Shown here piece after piece: positions 21,807 to 34,600 of a DNA stretch of 64,000 nt; positions within the stretch are counted from its first letter, which is position 1, and every line of letters begins with the position of its first letter. The translations under genes were made by a program, and so were the position numbers. The stretch is taken from contig NC_134026.1 of the NCBI RefSeq assembly GCF_964204645.1, positions 18,990,650-19,054,649 of the forward strand. Reading direction: 5' to 3'. Below the pieces are notes generated by a model. That model saw only the letters and a program-made list of their open reading frames with translations. It was not told the DNA's origin and did no database searches. The DNA is from Tubulanus polymorphus. Taxonomy: Eukaryota; Nemertea; Palaeonemertea; Tubulaniformes; Tubulanidae.

Positions 21807-22457
21807 TCAATCGTAGATAGAATCATCGATTGCGGCGAACCTGACGGGTCCTTTTGACTTCATAGTGTCAATCCCATCAACGAATTTCACTTTATTGTGA
21901 CTCGAAGTTAAACTAGGCCGTCGTGAATCGATAACGGTTTTCTGTCCACTATCAATGTTCGAATCGGAGCGATATATGCCAGAGGATTCATTCTTCGCTT
22001 CCATTTTCGACATGGACGCTTTTGAAGAATTTGTACTTGATTGGCGATTATCGGATGAAGTCGCGATCTTTCTTCTGCCTTTATTACCAATAGCTGCAGC
22101 GTTCGGCGCTGATTTCCCTATTCCCACGTGCAATTGCGAATTATTTTGATTATAATGATAAACCATCCCCATTTTAACGCGGAACATATCCATCCCATTT
22201 CGAATTTTTTCGTTTTGCTGAGCTATAACCGACTTCTGCCTTTCTATTTTTTGCCACAATTGTTTGTACACCAACTGATGCCGACTAATTTCCAATAAAG
22301 AGATTTTAAGGTCACGTTCGTATGAGCTTACTATACTGGTACATTGTTTTTTAAGCTCTTGGTGAGTGAAATACAGTTTCTTATGCGATGACGAATTTCT
22401 TCTCGCAGCCTCATATTTTGCCTCTTTATCTAATACCCTTCCAGTTGACGGAAACAT
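21807..22457 (-). CDS. Coiled-coil protein of unknown function
   Basis: An open frame runs from at least 22493 to the stop at 21807. The first in-frame ATG is at 22457 (MFPSTGRV), giving 216 residues; at 22493 the codon is TTG. An acceptor-like CTAG|GTAGTACC about 70 bases upstream leaves the frame open, so an upstream exon is possible. Residues about 30-100 are rich in Lys/Glu/Gln/Leu with heptad-like spacing and probably form a coiled coil. The C-terminal half is Ser/Lys/Asn-rich and likely disordered, ending in a short acidic motif (DDSIYD). The length in AT-rich DNA and the biased composition support a real gene. No homologue was recognised. Confidence 0.6.
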   Translation of the reverse strand: MFPSTGRVLDKEAKYEAARRNSSSHKKLYFTHQELKKQCTSIVSSYERDLKISLLEISRHQLVYKQLWQKIERQKSVIAQQNEKIRNGMDMFRVKMGMVYHYNQNNSQLHVGIGKSAPNAAAIGNKGRRKIATSSDNRQSSTNSSKASMSKMEAKNESSGIYRSDSNIDSGQKTVIDSRRPSLTSSHNKVKFVDGIDTMKSKGPVRFAAIDDSIYD

Positions 22458-22785
22458 TTTGTTACCGGGAGAAGATGATATTCGTTGAGCCAATATTAAC
22501 CAACACTTTTTAGGTACTACCTAGCATATTGTGGTTACTGTAAAATGATAAAACAAGAAAATGCACAGTCATTGTTATTCATTATCATGACGAAACCCGT
22601 CTTATGAGCGCGTATCAAATTGATTTGACGATCAATTATGAAGCAACATAACGCATTCTCATATAGGCCTATTTCATTAGAATTATGAAGCCAAATATTC
22701 TAACCTTAAAAAGAGAAAGTCTCATTTTGTACAGTATCCCAAACGTGGTACTCACACGTAACAGGTGCAATTCATTACGACCCTG

Positions 22786-22794
22786 CTTTATATA
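22786..22794 (-). promoter_or_regulatory. Possible TATA box for the coiled-coil gene
   Basis: On the minus strand TATATAAAG lies about 330 bases upstream of the first ATG. GTGAGT follows about 40 bases downstream, which would suit a short first exon with a donor. The assignment is tentative. Confidence 0.35.
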
Positions 22795-22855
22795 TACATA
22801 TAGCATTCCTGTTCAACTAGAATGAAATATGATCATCCGTTATGAATTCATTGAT

Positions 22856-23152
22856 TCATTGTGAAGAAATGTATGTCAGCCAGTGTACGTTTGAAATAAT
22901 TGTACGATTATATCCCCCAAAGAAAGGCACACACTTTCCGGTTTGGTCGGTTCCCCAGAGAAAGTTTATATAGTATTTATTTGCCACGTCCGCGCGATCA
23001 CAGATAATCGAAATGACTCGATAAGGCGATTTTGAAACGATAATCGATTCACGCGTTCGATTTATAGCCTTCACAAAAAATGCACGCTTTGATAAATGAT
23101 AGTCATCAGCCTTTAGGGAAAACGTAACACCCAGTCCACTAGGACGTGCCAT
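22856..23152 (-). other. 98-codon open frame, status unknown
   Basis: An ATG-initiated frame on the minus strand shows no signal peptide, repeats or motif I recognise. It could be an exon upstream of the coiled-coil gene or chance. Confidence 0.25.
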
Positions 23153-23339
23153 GAAAATGATGATGCGCCGGTGAGTCTGCCAATCCGCTTAAAAGATAAT
23201 GCTTTTACATATAAAACAACAGAAACAGAGTCTATGTCAACTTTATGATCCGCCTGAGACAGAGTAAAGTTATCCCACATAAAATCCATTATTCTTTACG
23301 CACATTGTGGTTAGAAGTTCAAACATTATGCATATCTAG

Positions 23340-23620
23340 CCGATCTGTTATCTTACCACCTTACCAACTCGTTGCCTCAGCTCCGCAAAAATTACTAACA
23401 GTTCGCAGATACAAGCTCAAAACCTTTGGTTGCCGATCATTCTATGCCATCGCTCCCGAACTCTAGAACTTTCTGCAGACTCGCATCCGTCTCATAGACA
23501 ACATCTCAGCATTCAAATCAGGACTAAAATCTTATCTGTTCACTCTGTTCATTTCCAGCCGTAGAAATCATTTCTAGGGAACGCCTTTGAACATATACTG
23601 GATGAAATTGGCGCTTTATA
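23340..23620 (+). pseudogene. CR1-type LINE 3'-end fragment
   Basis: The segments RRYKLKTFG, RSFYAIAPEL and, after a stop, DNISAFKSGLKSYLF match the C-terminal signature of CR1-group LINEs (R...G.RSF....P.LWN.LP, then F K..LK..LF). A GGCGCTTTATA 3' tail follows. Stop codons interrupt the frame. Confidence 0.75.
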
Positions 23621-24108
23621 CATTTTGACATTCATTCATTGAATATGGTATCATCCTCTAAATTAGATACACATAACGCTTAAAACCGATCGAGGACGAG
23701 AAAAATATCTTACATCATTTTCGCGAAACCAAAGAATCTCACTCTGTGTTCCAATAAGCCGGAAGGAACTGAATAAGCCGCGAATAGGCCTCGAATAATT
23801 TCCTAGTATGAACGCTTAGTACCTTACTGAAATCCTAGTATGAACGCAGCTATAAATGCAACCTGAATGAATACTATCGGCGACAAATACCATTTTTACG
23901 GAAGAGCATTGGGGCCATATGGTTTTTTCAAAGTCGAAATTTCGAGTTTAAAAGTCGAAATTTCGATTCACGTACTATAATGGAACTATCGCTAACCGTG
24001 ATGATATGAGCAACGGCGAATTGAAGTAACCAATCTGACGGTAATGCGGGACACTGTCACAAAAAAACAAAGTGCATTTGCAAGTATTAAAAAGTCGTTT
24101 ACAACCAT

Positions 24109-24440
24109 GCGATAAGCATACCCATGGAAATCGACGATTCACATTTTGTTTTGTATTTCAAAATCTCCATTCACGCGCCGATCAAAGAAATGCGTCAGAT
24201 TACATGAACGATCATTGAACCGTCGTGAACTTTGGAGTAAAGTCAAATGATTACTTCAAGTTTGAACTATCATGTATCAGTCAACGCAATTAATGAAATA
24301 TTCTTATCTGTGGAGGTGCGTGAGCTTTTCACCTTCATGCTGATCGTTGTATGTTTCACCGCTTCACATTTTTCAAACATTCGCCGGAGCAGAGACACCA
24401 GCTTAGATTACGTGAAAGCAATATTTTCTTGTTATTAGAG
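24109..24440 (+). pseudogene. Decayed copy of the six-cysteine peptide gene (E)
   Basis: At about 24316-24390 a frame reads VRELFTFMLIVVCFTASHF, clearly related to the signal peptide of the peptide family. The cysteine framework is lost and a stop follows soon after. The sequence from 24109 aligns with 39263-39490, which carries a second decayed copy at the same position in the segmental duplicate. Confidence 0.7.
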
Positions 24441-24699
24441 TTATTTCCACATCGCACCTGGGAGGAACTGAAGAAAAAAATGAAAAGGTGTGGAAATTGT
24501 CAATAATATGATCCAAATTACGAGATCACGAGATTGAAAATTGTTGAATTGTGATGGAAACACGACGGTGGACTAAAGAAAAGAAAAATCGTTTTTTTTA
24601 TATGATAATTTCTGGGGCGGATCCGTGCGCCAAGTATTTGATAAATGCCTAATAATGATGATATCTTAGTTGGCGTTTAAGTAAAACCCACTTAAATGT

Positions 24700-24775
24700 A
24701 CATATGTATCATAAAATAAGAAAAACTCGTTGTTTCTTACGTTTCCAGGCAGAACATTTAAGATAAATTCTCTTA
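24700..24775. repeat. Repeat shared in inverse with about 39785-39885
   Basis: ACTCGTTGTTTCTTACGTTT and the flanking GCAGAACATTT reappear as the reverse complement at 39.8 kb. This dispersed repeat sits in both halves of the segmental duplication but in opposite orientation. Confidence 0.6.
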
Positions 24776-25038
24776 CGATGGCTGATATGTTTTTGTGAAA
24801 ACTTTCATTTATTTACCAAAATAATTCTTCAGATGAAGAATTATTTTGAAGATGAAGAGAAGAGAATAATTCTTCGTGAAGTATCTCATCTACCCATGCA
24901 AAGAAAGAAGTTTTTTATTAGCAACAAGATTCTTGTTGCTTAAAAATTTTCTTCGCATAAGAAAAGTGATAACAGTGTATTGAATCCTTTACCGTGAAAC
25001 TATTTTGTTGTACATTCTTGCTTCACTATTTTTTGACA

Positions 25039-25263
25039 TAAGGCTAAACAAAAATGATACCTTGTTTCTCCGCAGCGGCCGGGTCATTTTTGTAAAATAT
25101 GATAAAATTTATAAACAGTTCATTTCTATACCGGCCGGGTCTGTTATGGTAAAATTGATCACGATTTCAAAAAAAGTAATGTATAGGGTAGATAGGCGGC
25201 CGGCCGGATCAACATTTAAGCTCAGCAGAGCGGAGAAACAAGGTATCAATTTTTTTAGCCTAA
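25039..25263. mobile_element. MITE with about 33 bp terminal inverted repeats
   Basis: TAAGGCTAAACAAAA followed by TGATACCTTGTTTCTCCGC is mirrored by GCGGAGAAACAAGGTATCA followed by ATTTTTTTAGCCTA. The interior carries three CGGCCGG words. The duplicate at about 40390 runs from TTTTTTGAC directly to GGATTTGGGCC without it, an apparent empty site. Confidence 0.85.
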
Positions 25264-25629
25264 AACGGACTTGCCATACAATTTGTATGATTTGAAACTG
25301 ATGCTACTGTGTTTCCGCTATACAAGCCTCCGGGAGGAATTCCTAGTTCACAAAAACCTCCAATCCTCTTGTTTGTAGTTACAGGGTATGGCGAGATAAC
25401 GATGAATTGATAGATAATTGTCATGTGATATATTTTGATTGAATTGGATATGTTCCAGTTCCGTGGTTACCCTGTCGAGAAGTCTTGTAAAACCCCAAGC
25501 GTTTAGACCTAACGAAAACAATACATTCAAAGAAAAAGAAAATTCACTCAACGAATTTTATGCGACTGGTAACTACATAAATCAAACATTTATTACAACT
25601 ACTCATAGCATCGCTTCCGTCGAGTCCGT

Positions 25630-28600
25630 CTATTGGCCGGTGTTCGTCAAAGCTCCAGCTCCACCGCCATAACCGTATCCTTTCGGTCCAAAGTTTCTCC
25701 CGTAGCAACCTGAAAATTTTTAGAAAATATAGACATTTATGGATGGACATTTATAGATGCTGTGATTGTGAGGGCGATATAGATGCAGCGATTGTGAGGG
25801 CGATATAGATGCTGTGGGTGATTGGTTTCTGATTGCCGATTGCCGACCCGAGAAATGGTCGACATTCAGGTTTCTGATTGCCGATTGTCGACTCGAGAAA
25901 TGGTCGACAATCAGGTGTCTGATTGCCGATTGCCGATTGCCGCAGATCTACTTTTACCTGTTCTGGAGTTGAGCCATAGGTTTCAGTACCGATAATGCCC
26001 TTATTTCTATATATGTCAGTACTATAATCCCTCTAATCTTACTATGTGCGATTATTCATGTCTTTTATTTCATACTAGCAAAATATCTGTCCTCAGGTTT
26101 GCGTTTGCACTATAGAATACCAATTACCAGAGTACTTCTCACAGTGAATTAAATGATATTGGCTGAAATTATTTACTTTACCAGATAATTCTAAACTGAA
26201 GAAGGGTGGCGGGGTACTAGTTGTTGGTCCACTGCTTCTGGTGCTTCTAATGATTGTAACTGCTCTTCGTCTAACGTTAAGATCTGGTTTGGATGAGAAT
26301 CGTTGGACCATAACCTACGTAAATTTTTCGTTCATTTGAAACATTAAGGCCTGCATATGTGCAGAAAACTACAAACTTTCAGGTATTCTAGTTAGGTTCA
26401 CCACATCGAGTTCGTGGATGTTTATAGCTTGCAGTTTACAGATCAACAGATAATTAGAGAATGTACTAGTGGCGAACTCGACCACATGTACGAGGTCAAA
26501 CATATTTAGCGAGAATAGAAGCTCAATAACCAACGGTGTTGGACGTGGTTTTTTGGATTTGCCCCCAACTCATAGAGAGGAATCCGGTGTACTCTTGTCC
26601 CTATTTCCTCTGAACGGTTTCCACAATTTCTCTATCGTTGGCAGATGAGACGTTAACTTCAGATCCTGTCAGGGATCGTTTTGGTTTTAAAAGTTCAATC
26701 AATTACTAGCTACTTTCAGGTAGTTTATACCTCATTTTCCATAATTTTTCGTCGCTGATTTCTTGAAATCTCGCAAGATCGCTCTTGCTGCTACGGGTCT
26801 TAACTCATTCGGCCCTGGAGAATGTTTGGCTTGGATGAGTTGATCGATCAAGTGCATCAGTCGTCGGCACACGGCACACGAGGACTATTAAGTTATAATG
26901 TAAATTTAGCGTCAAGAGAAATAGTCGTATAAGTGCAATCGAGTGGCGGAATGATACCGGATCTCAAATGACAATATACAGGATGGAATGTTGCGTTGGC
27001 GTTATTCTCAGCGTTGTTCTCTTTTCCGCCGGTGTTTGTATTGGTGTTATTTCTGCTCGTATTCCTTCTTGTTGTAAAACATACTTTTCTTAATCCGGTA
27101 TTAAGATTCCCACAAAGCGGTAGATAGCCCAATTCTAACCCAACTAAATAGTAAATAGCTCTAACAAAATAACTCTTACTCACGCACGGCATAACATTCC
27201 ACTGAACCATGTATGGCGTGCTCACGTACATACACACATCTATCTATCTTCAGAAATTTTGCATTTCAGGGAAGAATAACATCGAAAAAACACCAACGCA
27301 TGATATATTCAAAATCTGTTTGAAATCATTGTTCTATGTATGTATGTATGTATGTATGTATGTATGTATGTATGTATGTATGTATGTACGAAGGTATATT
27401 GATAATTAGCTCCCTTTCTAAAGAATAGCGGAAGAGGCAGATTTATTGCTCAGATTTATCTATATTATAAGTAGCGATAACTACGGAAGCGTCCTTGAGA
27501 CATGAAAAAGATTGTTTTTCTGATTTATGGTTTAGAAAATTATTCAAGTATTTTTTGATGCGATATAACTCGTCACAAAATCGATTCAGTAATTAAGATA
27601 AATCGAACGTGTCTTTATTTTCTAATTCATAAACCGATCGTAGCTGCATTTTTTGTCTCATAAATCGAACGCGTATTTATATTTCTAAATCATAAATCGA
27701 ACCTATCTATACTTGTTAATTCATATATGGAACGTATCTGTATTTCAATCCATACATCGAACGTATCTCCACTTTTTAATTCATAAATCTAACGAACCTT
27801 CATTATTTCGTAATTCGTAAATCGAATTTTTTATCTCATTTTCTTCATTCGAAAATCGTACGTATTTCTGTTTTTTTAATTCGAAAATCAAAATAATTTT
27901 TCTAATTCGAAAATATGGCCCCATGACGGCATTGTTTTTTTGACGAGATATATCTCGTCGGTCAATAGGAAAAAAATCATAGATTTCATCAAAAAATACC
28001 TCGATCTTTTTTTCTTAATTCATTAATCAGAAAAAAACGTTTTTCTCGTGTCCCCAGGGTGCGTATAAACTATACGGCAGTGCTCTACATATCTTCGGAA
28101 TTTTTGCATGTTGATGTCGGGAATTGTTATCTGTCAGTTACCAGTAACGTACTCCCCTTAGTACATGTAACCCCACCTATGTAAGCCCCGCATGAACTTA
28201 CGCTGTATTGAGTAGAGAAATAAATCAGAGTTTACTTAGTCACCATGTCGTTGTTCACCTCTCCGGCGCTCTTGCTCATTTTACTCGGAACCTGGATCAC
28301 TTAATTTGGCATTCTTAGCCCACATTTTGGTGCCGTGACAAGGATATACAAGCAGTAAATTTGGAAACTCACCCAAGATGCCATCGAAAGAAGAGATAAT
28401 GCGAAATGCGCAAATTCGACAGATGACGAAACTTTTTGATCAGGCGAGGGAGTTACTTCATTCGGAAAGTGACGAAAGCCTAGACAAACTGTCTGGCGTC
28501 ATAACTAGAATACGTGCAAAATTGGAAGTTATCGCAGGATATGATTCGGAACTGATTGCGAACGCGGAATTAGAGAAACTCGAAGATCTCGTGTGTGAAA

Positions 28601-31600
28601 CCGATGACTATATGAACGAAATAAACAGCGAACTATCAACCTTCATCGGTCACGTCGAACGGAATAAAATCTCAGTGTGCTTGTTAAGATCATTAAATTA
28701 TCCCTGTCGGAGGGAGTGTTTCCACAATCGTTTAAGTTTGCATTAGTTAAGCCACTACTAAAGAAGCCGACGCTTAATAAGGAGAGGTATGGAAATTATC
28801 GTCCTGTATCAAATCTCTCATACTTATCGAAGCTGTTGGAGCGGATTGTAGCTGCTCGGCTCGCTGAGCACATGCTACATAATGGCTTGTATGACGTTTT
28901 CTAATCTGCGTACCGTTGTGGACATAGCACGGAGACTGTCTTACTTTCAGTCAGTGATAGAATTTCTACTGCAGTGGATGCTGGTGAGGAGGTGCTACTT
29001 GTCCTCCTTGACTTATCGTCCGCGTTCGACACGGTTGATCATAACATTATGATAAATAGGTTATATGAGAGAGGCATTGGTGGTGCAGCTTTGAGATGGT
29101 TCTCATCGTATTTGGAAAGGCGACAGGTTGCTGTTGTTATTGGAAATAGCAGGTCCACTAGTCGAATTCTGCTTTATGGTGTACCGCAGGGATCAGTTCT
29201 AGGTCCTGTTCTCTTCACGATATATACTCTGCCGTTAAGTGATGTGATAAGTGTGCCCTATCACCTATATGCTGACGATAACCAGCCGATGGCGTCAGCT
29301 CGTTGTGGCGATAGGTCGAGTTGCGGTAACACTATATCACAAGTAGAATCGTGCGTTGCGGATGTTAGCAATAAGCCTTTTTACAGTTTCCAGGCGCCAT
29401 TTTTTTGGGTACCCGCCGGGTCCGCATTGTTGAATTTTTTGTCCCTATTTTTTCCCCGTTTAATATTTTTATTTCGTTCATATCTCTGGATTGGATAAAG
29501 ATAGAAACAAAGTGAAAATATTGATTGACTCAGCTGATAATTAGTTTTTTTACTATGTTACTCAATCATAAAGTTAATGCAACAATGCGCGCTGGTGAGG
29601 TTATAAGCATTGATATCGTTTTCCCGATAATTCAACTTGAATTATTGCTCAGCTCATTCAAAAGTTCGTAATTCTTACAAATTTTAATCTACATTTTTGA
29701 AATTTTCAGGATCAATAGCCATCTATATGTGGTCTTATATACTTTTTACCGTTTTCAATTATCTTTATCAATTTTTAAGTAATTGCGAGTCAAACTTCCA
29801 AAACACGTTTTCCCGGGTCCCCTGGGTGCATCTTTATATCAGGAAATTTCACAATTTCACCGTTTCCTACTTTGTTGAAAATCAGTTTATTAAGTAACCA
29901 TGGAAATAAGGGCACCTAGGTTTTTGAAAAATGGTTATTAAAGATATATATTCTCTAGGATTTGTCAAAATAAACAAAATAACCCAGGTGTTGCTTTAAC
30001 CAGCTACCTAGGTTCACAACAGATCATTTTGTCCAACGTGTTTCATTCGATTCCAAAACTGCACGTACGGGTATACGATTGCAAATGTGAAAGTCAGACA
30101 TTATGTGGCACATGTATGAGAACCACAGTCTCAATGCTGCGTCGCATTGACGTCGCAAATTTGCATGGCTACTTACGTGAAGTGGGCTAATACAGACCTT
30201 GTATGATCAAAACTGACTTAGAATTCGTGCCAAATCTCAAAATAACTATCAAACACACGAGATCAATTTTGACAGAAAGTAAACGAATGTTATTTTCCTC
30301 AATATATACTAATATATTCCAAAGTTCCAATCTTTGCAACACAATCGACTAAGCCTAATATATTCAAATTCAATTTGAAACACCTTCCAGCTCGTGTCAC
30401 GATCAGTAATAAAGATCGAACATCGAACGTTCTCAAAAAAGCAAACCCGATCCAACGGTTTGCAAACGTCAAGTTTGACACAACCGTGGCTGCTTCCATT
30501 TGCGTGGAGCTGCTGCTGAAAATTCAAAAATGTAAATCGGGTACCGGTATTTAACTGAAGACCGAGCGCTCGCCATTACACCATGGTATTTCTGATGGTT
30601 AACTTTTGAGCAACTGGCTCCAGAATCACCTGCCAACGGCCATATTTCATTGATGCAATATACTGTGAAACGATATAATATAGACGGGAGATCAATGAAA
30701 CTTAAATGCCTGACACTAAGACTTATTTCGACTTTTTTGACTATCTTAGATGATTGGGAGAGGGGTCCAAAAATAAGGACATTTTCCGTAGATTAAGGCT
30801 GTGAGTAGGGTGCCCCTCGGTGTTGAAACAAATACATCCAAAACAATTTAATTTGCAAGAGGATGAATGTTAGATTTGTAAGTTTTATGCGATCACTGTC
30901 TTGACAAAGATGGTAATCTTAATGGGAAGGAGCAGGGGTCCGGACTACCGACCCTCCAAACCCGTAGTCTGTCCCTGTGTTACTAGAAATATATCTCTAT
31001 TTACCATTTTTTTCAAATAACTAGGTGCCCTTGTTTCCATAGTTACTGAAAATTTTGATTTTAACAATGTAGGACCGGTTAAATTGGCAAATTTCTTGAT
31101 ATAAATATGCACACATGATACTCTAGAAAACGTGTTTTGGAAGTTTGACTCGCAATTACTTAAAAACTAATAAAGATAATTAAAAACGGTGAAAGGTATA
31201 CAAGACCACATATAGATGGCTATTGATCCTGAAAATTTCAAAAATGTAGATTAATATTTGTAAGAATTACGGACTTTTGAATGAGATGAGCAATAATTCA
31301 AGTTGAATTATCGGGAAGACGATATCAATGTTTATAACTTCACCAGCGCACATTGTTGCATTAACTTTATAAATGAGTGATATCATAAAAAAGTTTATTA
31401 TCAGCCGAGTTCATCGATATTTCTACTTTGTTTCTATCTTAATCAAATCCAGAGATATGAACGAAATAAAAAAATTAAACCGGAGAAAAATAGGGACAAA
31501 AAATTCAACAATGCGGACCCGGCGGGTACCCAAAAAAATGGCGCCTGGAAACTGTAAAAAGGCTTATTGGTTGTTTGATAACAGATTAGCTTTGAATGCC

Positions 31601-34600
31601 CCCAAGACGGGCATGATAAATATTGTTTCGTCACGTCGAACTGGTACAATACCTGGTATTAATGTCGGTGATTCGTTTATCGAGGCTTCAGATTCCGTTC
31701 GTGATCTGGGTGTTATTCTAGATAGAAGCATGAACATGCAGTGCCACCACATTCAATCGATTTGTAGGAAAGCTTATGCCAAGCTAAAAGGCATAAGTCG
31801 GATTAGCCGTTTCCTTGATCGTCCGAGTCTCGAGCGCCTTATCCATCCGTTTGTTACTTCTATCATAGACTGTAACAACAGTTTACTTTATGGATTACCG
31901 CAAAAGTCAATCGCACCACTTCAACGTGTGCAGAATTCAGCGGCGCGTGTCATTCTCCGAAAACGCGAATACGATCACGTTACGCCACTACTAGTCGAGT
32001 TGCACTGGCTACCAGTTGCTGCTCGCATTAAATATAAAGTGTTGCTAACCGTGTTCAAATGTGTCTATAGTTTAGCACCGGCATATTTGTGTGATCTGAT
32101 TAAGAGACCCGACTCTGGACGTGTCACGAGATCTACCTTATCAACCCTGTCTGTGAGACGTACCAAAACGCAATTTGGAGATCGTAGTTTTTCTGTTGCA
32201 GGGCCCAAACTCTGGAACTCAATGCCAGCATATTTACGAAACATTAACTCACTCACGCAATTTAAATCAGCAGTCAAGTCCTGGCTTTTTCAGTGACCAC
32301 CTCAGTCGGAGAACTAGCGCTTTGAACTTTTTATGGAAAGGCGCTATAGAAAAACTGATTATTATTATTATTATTTATTATTATAAAATCGAACCGTCAA
32401 CGCTTATGAAATCCGAGCAACAAAAAAAAAGCGAAAAGACCGATCCAGTTGCCGAAGTTATCTTTGCGAACATTCGATGGCGATATTCTGAAATGGCAAA
32501 CGTTCTTCGATGGATTTTTCTCGGCAGTTGATAGTGATGAGAACTTAACGAATATTTATATACTCATATGGGCAAAGATCTCCTCCTCAACAACATTCCG
32601 GGATCATCTGATGAATACAACGACTTGCCCGTTTTTGAGACTCCGAGATCCAAACGGACGACAAGGTCACTATCAGACGCCCCAAGTTCTGCCCAGAAGC
32701 CGAGTGAAAAGAAAACTAAAAATTGAATCTCAATCTATCGTAATTGTTAATTCAATTCATTGTTAACTAACTACAAATCAATGCCTAATTTAATAGATGA
32801 ATTTATAACGGATGATAATCCGTGCAAATACTACGATGTAGAAACTTTCAACTTTCTTTTAAACTGCTCGTCTCCCTTAAGTCTAGTACACATTAACTGT
32901 AGAAGCTTAACAGCTTATTTCGATAAAATCTCATATTTACTAGATTCCCTGAATTCATATCCTACGATAATAGCGATTTCTGAGACTTAGGACGAAAACT
33001 GAAAATGATAATGACACCTTGTACAACCACCATACGTATAATGATGTATTTTTAAGCAGCATTTTTAAGCGTATTTTTAAGGTGTCGGTTTTTATATTAA
33101 AAAAGATGTAAATTTCAAATTACGATCGGATCTAATCTCCGATGATACGCATGTATTAGAATGTTTATTTATCGAATTATCCTGTAAGAATAAGAATATT
33201 ATACTGGGTACGATATATAGACCCCCAGGGACAAAGATTGATAATTTTGATACCGAATTTGAGAGACTCCAACTTACTGAAAAGAGCAAAACCGAGTGCT
33301 ATTTACTAAGAGATTGTAACATAAATCTATTAAAGAGTGATCAATGCCACCAAATCTCAAAATTTCTAAACGGAGTCATATCTACAGGATTTAAACCACT
33401 CATCCATGTACCTACTAGAATAACTGACTATACAGCTACTCTGATTGACAATATTTACACAAATCCTATCTCCAACAATAACACTTAAGGGGTGATCATT
33501 TCAGATATCTCTGACCATCTACCTATCTTTACACTAATACCAACTAAAATAACAATACAAAATATGAAATAACTAATCGTTCGATAAACGAAAATAATAT
33601 GGCGAAACCGCTTATAACGTATTCCTTGACATTTTCATCGGATTATTTGAATCTAGTTTTCCACTAAAAAATTCACAGTCAACAGTAGTAAACACCATAA
33701 TCCCTGGCTTACGGTCGGTCTCTTAAAGTCAATTTCTACTAAACAAAGATTATATAAGATATTCTTAAAAAGCAAATCCGACAGGGATAAGAATAAATAT
33801 CTAAATAACAAAAATAAACTCAATAATATACTTAAAACGGCGGAGAAAAACTACTACCAGCAAAATCTCTTGAAACAGAAGAACAATTGTAAAACACTTG
33901 GAAAATCATAAATAATATCATTGGTTCCAAGGGAAAATCTACAATAATTACGGAACTAAAAACCAATTCTAGATCTATAATCAATGAACAAGATATCGCC
34001 AACGAATTCAATAATTATTTTGTTAACGTCGGTCCAAAACTTGCTAACAGCATCAACAGCAACGAAGATTTTCGACACTTTTTACCTAATCAAAACCCAT
34101 CAAACGTTTATCTATTTCCAGTAGTCGAGACAGTAGTCGAAATTATTGAATATTTAGTACGAACACTCAAAAGCTCAAACATTGCTGGCACCGATGGTAT
34201 ACCCATGAAAATTATCGTCCTATCTCAATTCTTCCCTCTATTTCCAAAATTCTAGAAAAACTCATGCATAATCGACTATCGAACTGCTGTATTAAACATG
34301 CGATTCTCTGCGACAAACAATTTGGCTTTCGAAAAAAATATTCTACAGATTTAGCATTGATAACATTACTAGACAAAATCACTAAAAACCTGGAAGATGG
34401 AAAAATTACAGCACTTATTCTACTTGACCTTAAAAAGGCCTTTGATACAATAGATCATTCGATTTTATTGTTTAAATTAAATCATTATGGGATTAGAGGT
34501 ATCACAAATGCATGGTTTAGGAGTTATCTAACAGATAGATATCAACTAACTTACATTAACTCAGCATTATCGGATTTTAAAGTCATTAAAACGGGAATAC

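Larger units (their letters stand above)
28378..32575 (+). pseudogene. BEL/Pao gag, split by a LINE insertion
   Basis: The first part, 28378-28671, is a helical, charged N-terminal gag region. The second part, 32383-32575, continues in the same frame after an 8 bp duplication (ATAAAATC at 28664-28671 and 32383-32390). It then shifts frame near 32450 into a segment with LSLRTFDGD and WQTFFDGFF, typical of the gag/DUF1759 region of BEL/Pao retrotransposons. It is cut off at about 32,575 by a second LINE. The element is dead: interrupted, frameshifted, and lacking protease, polymerase and 3' LTR. Confidence 0.75.
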
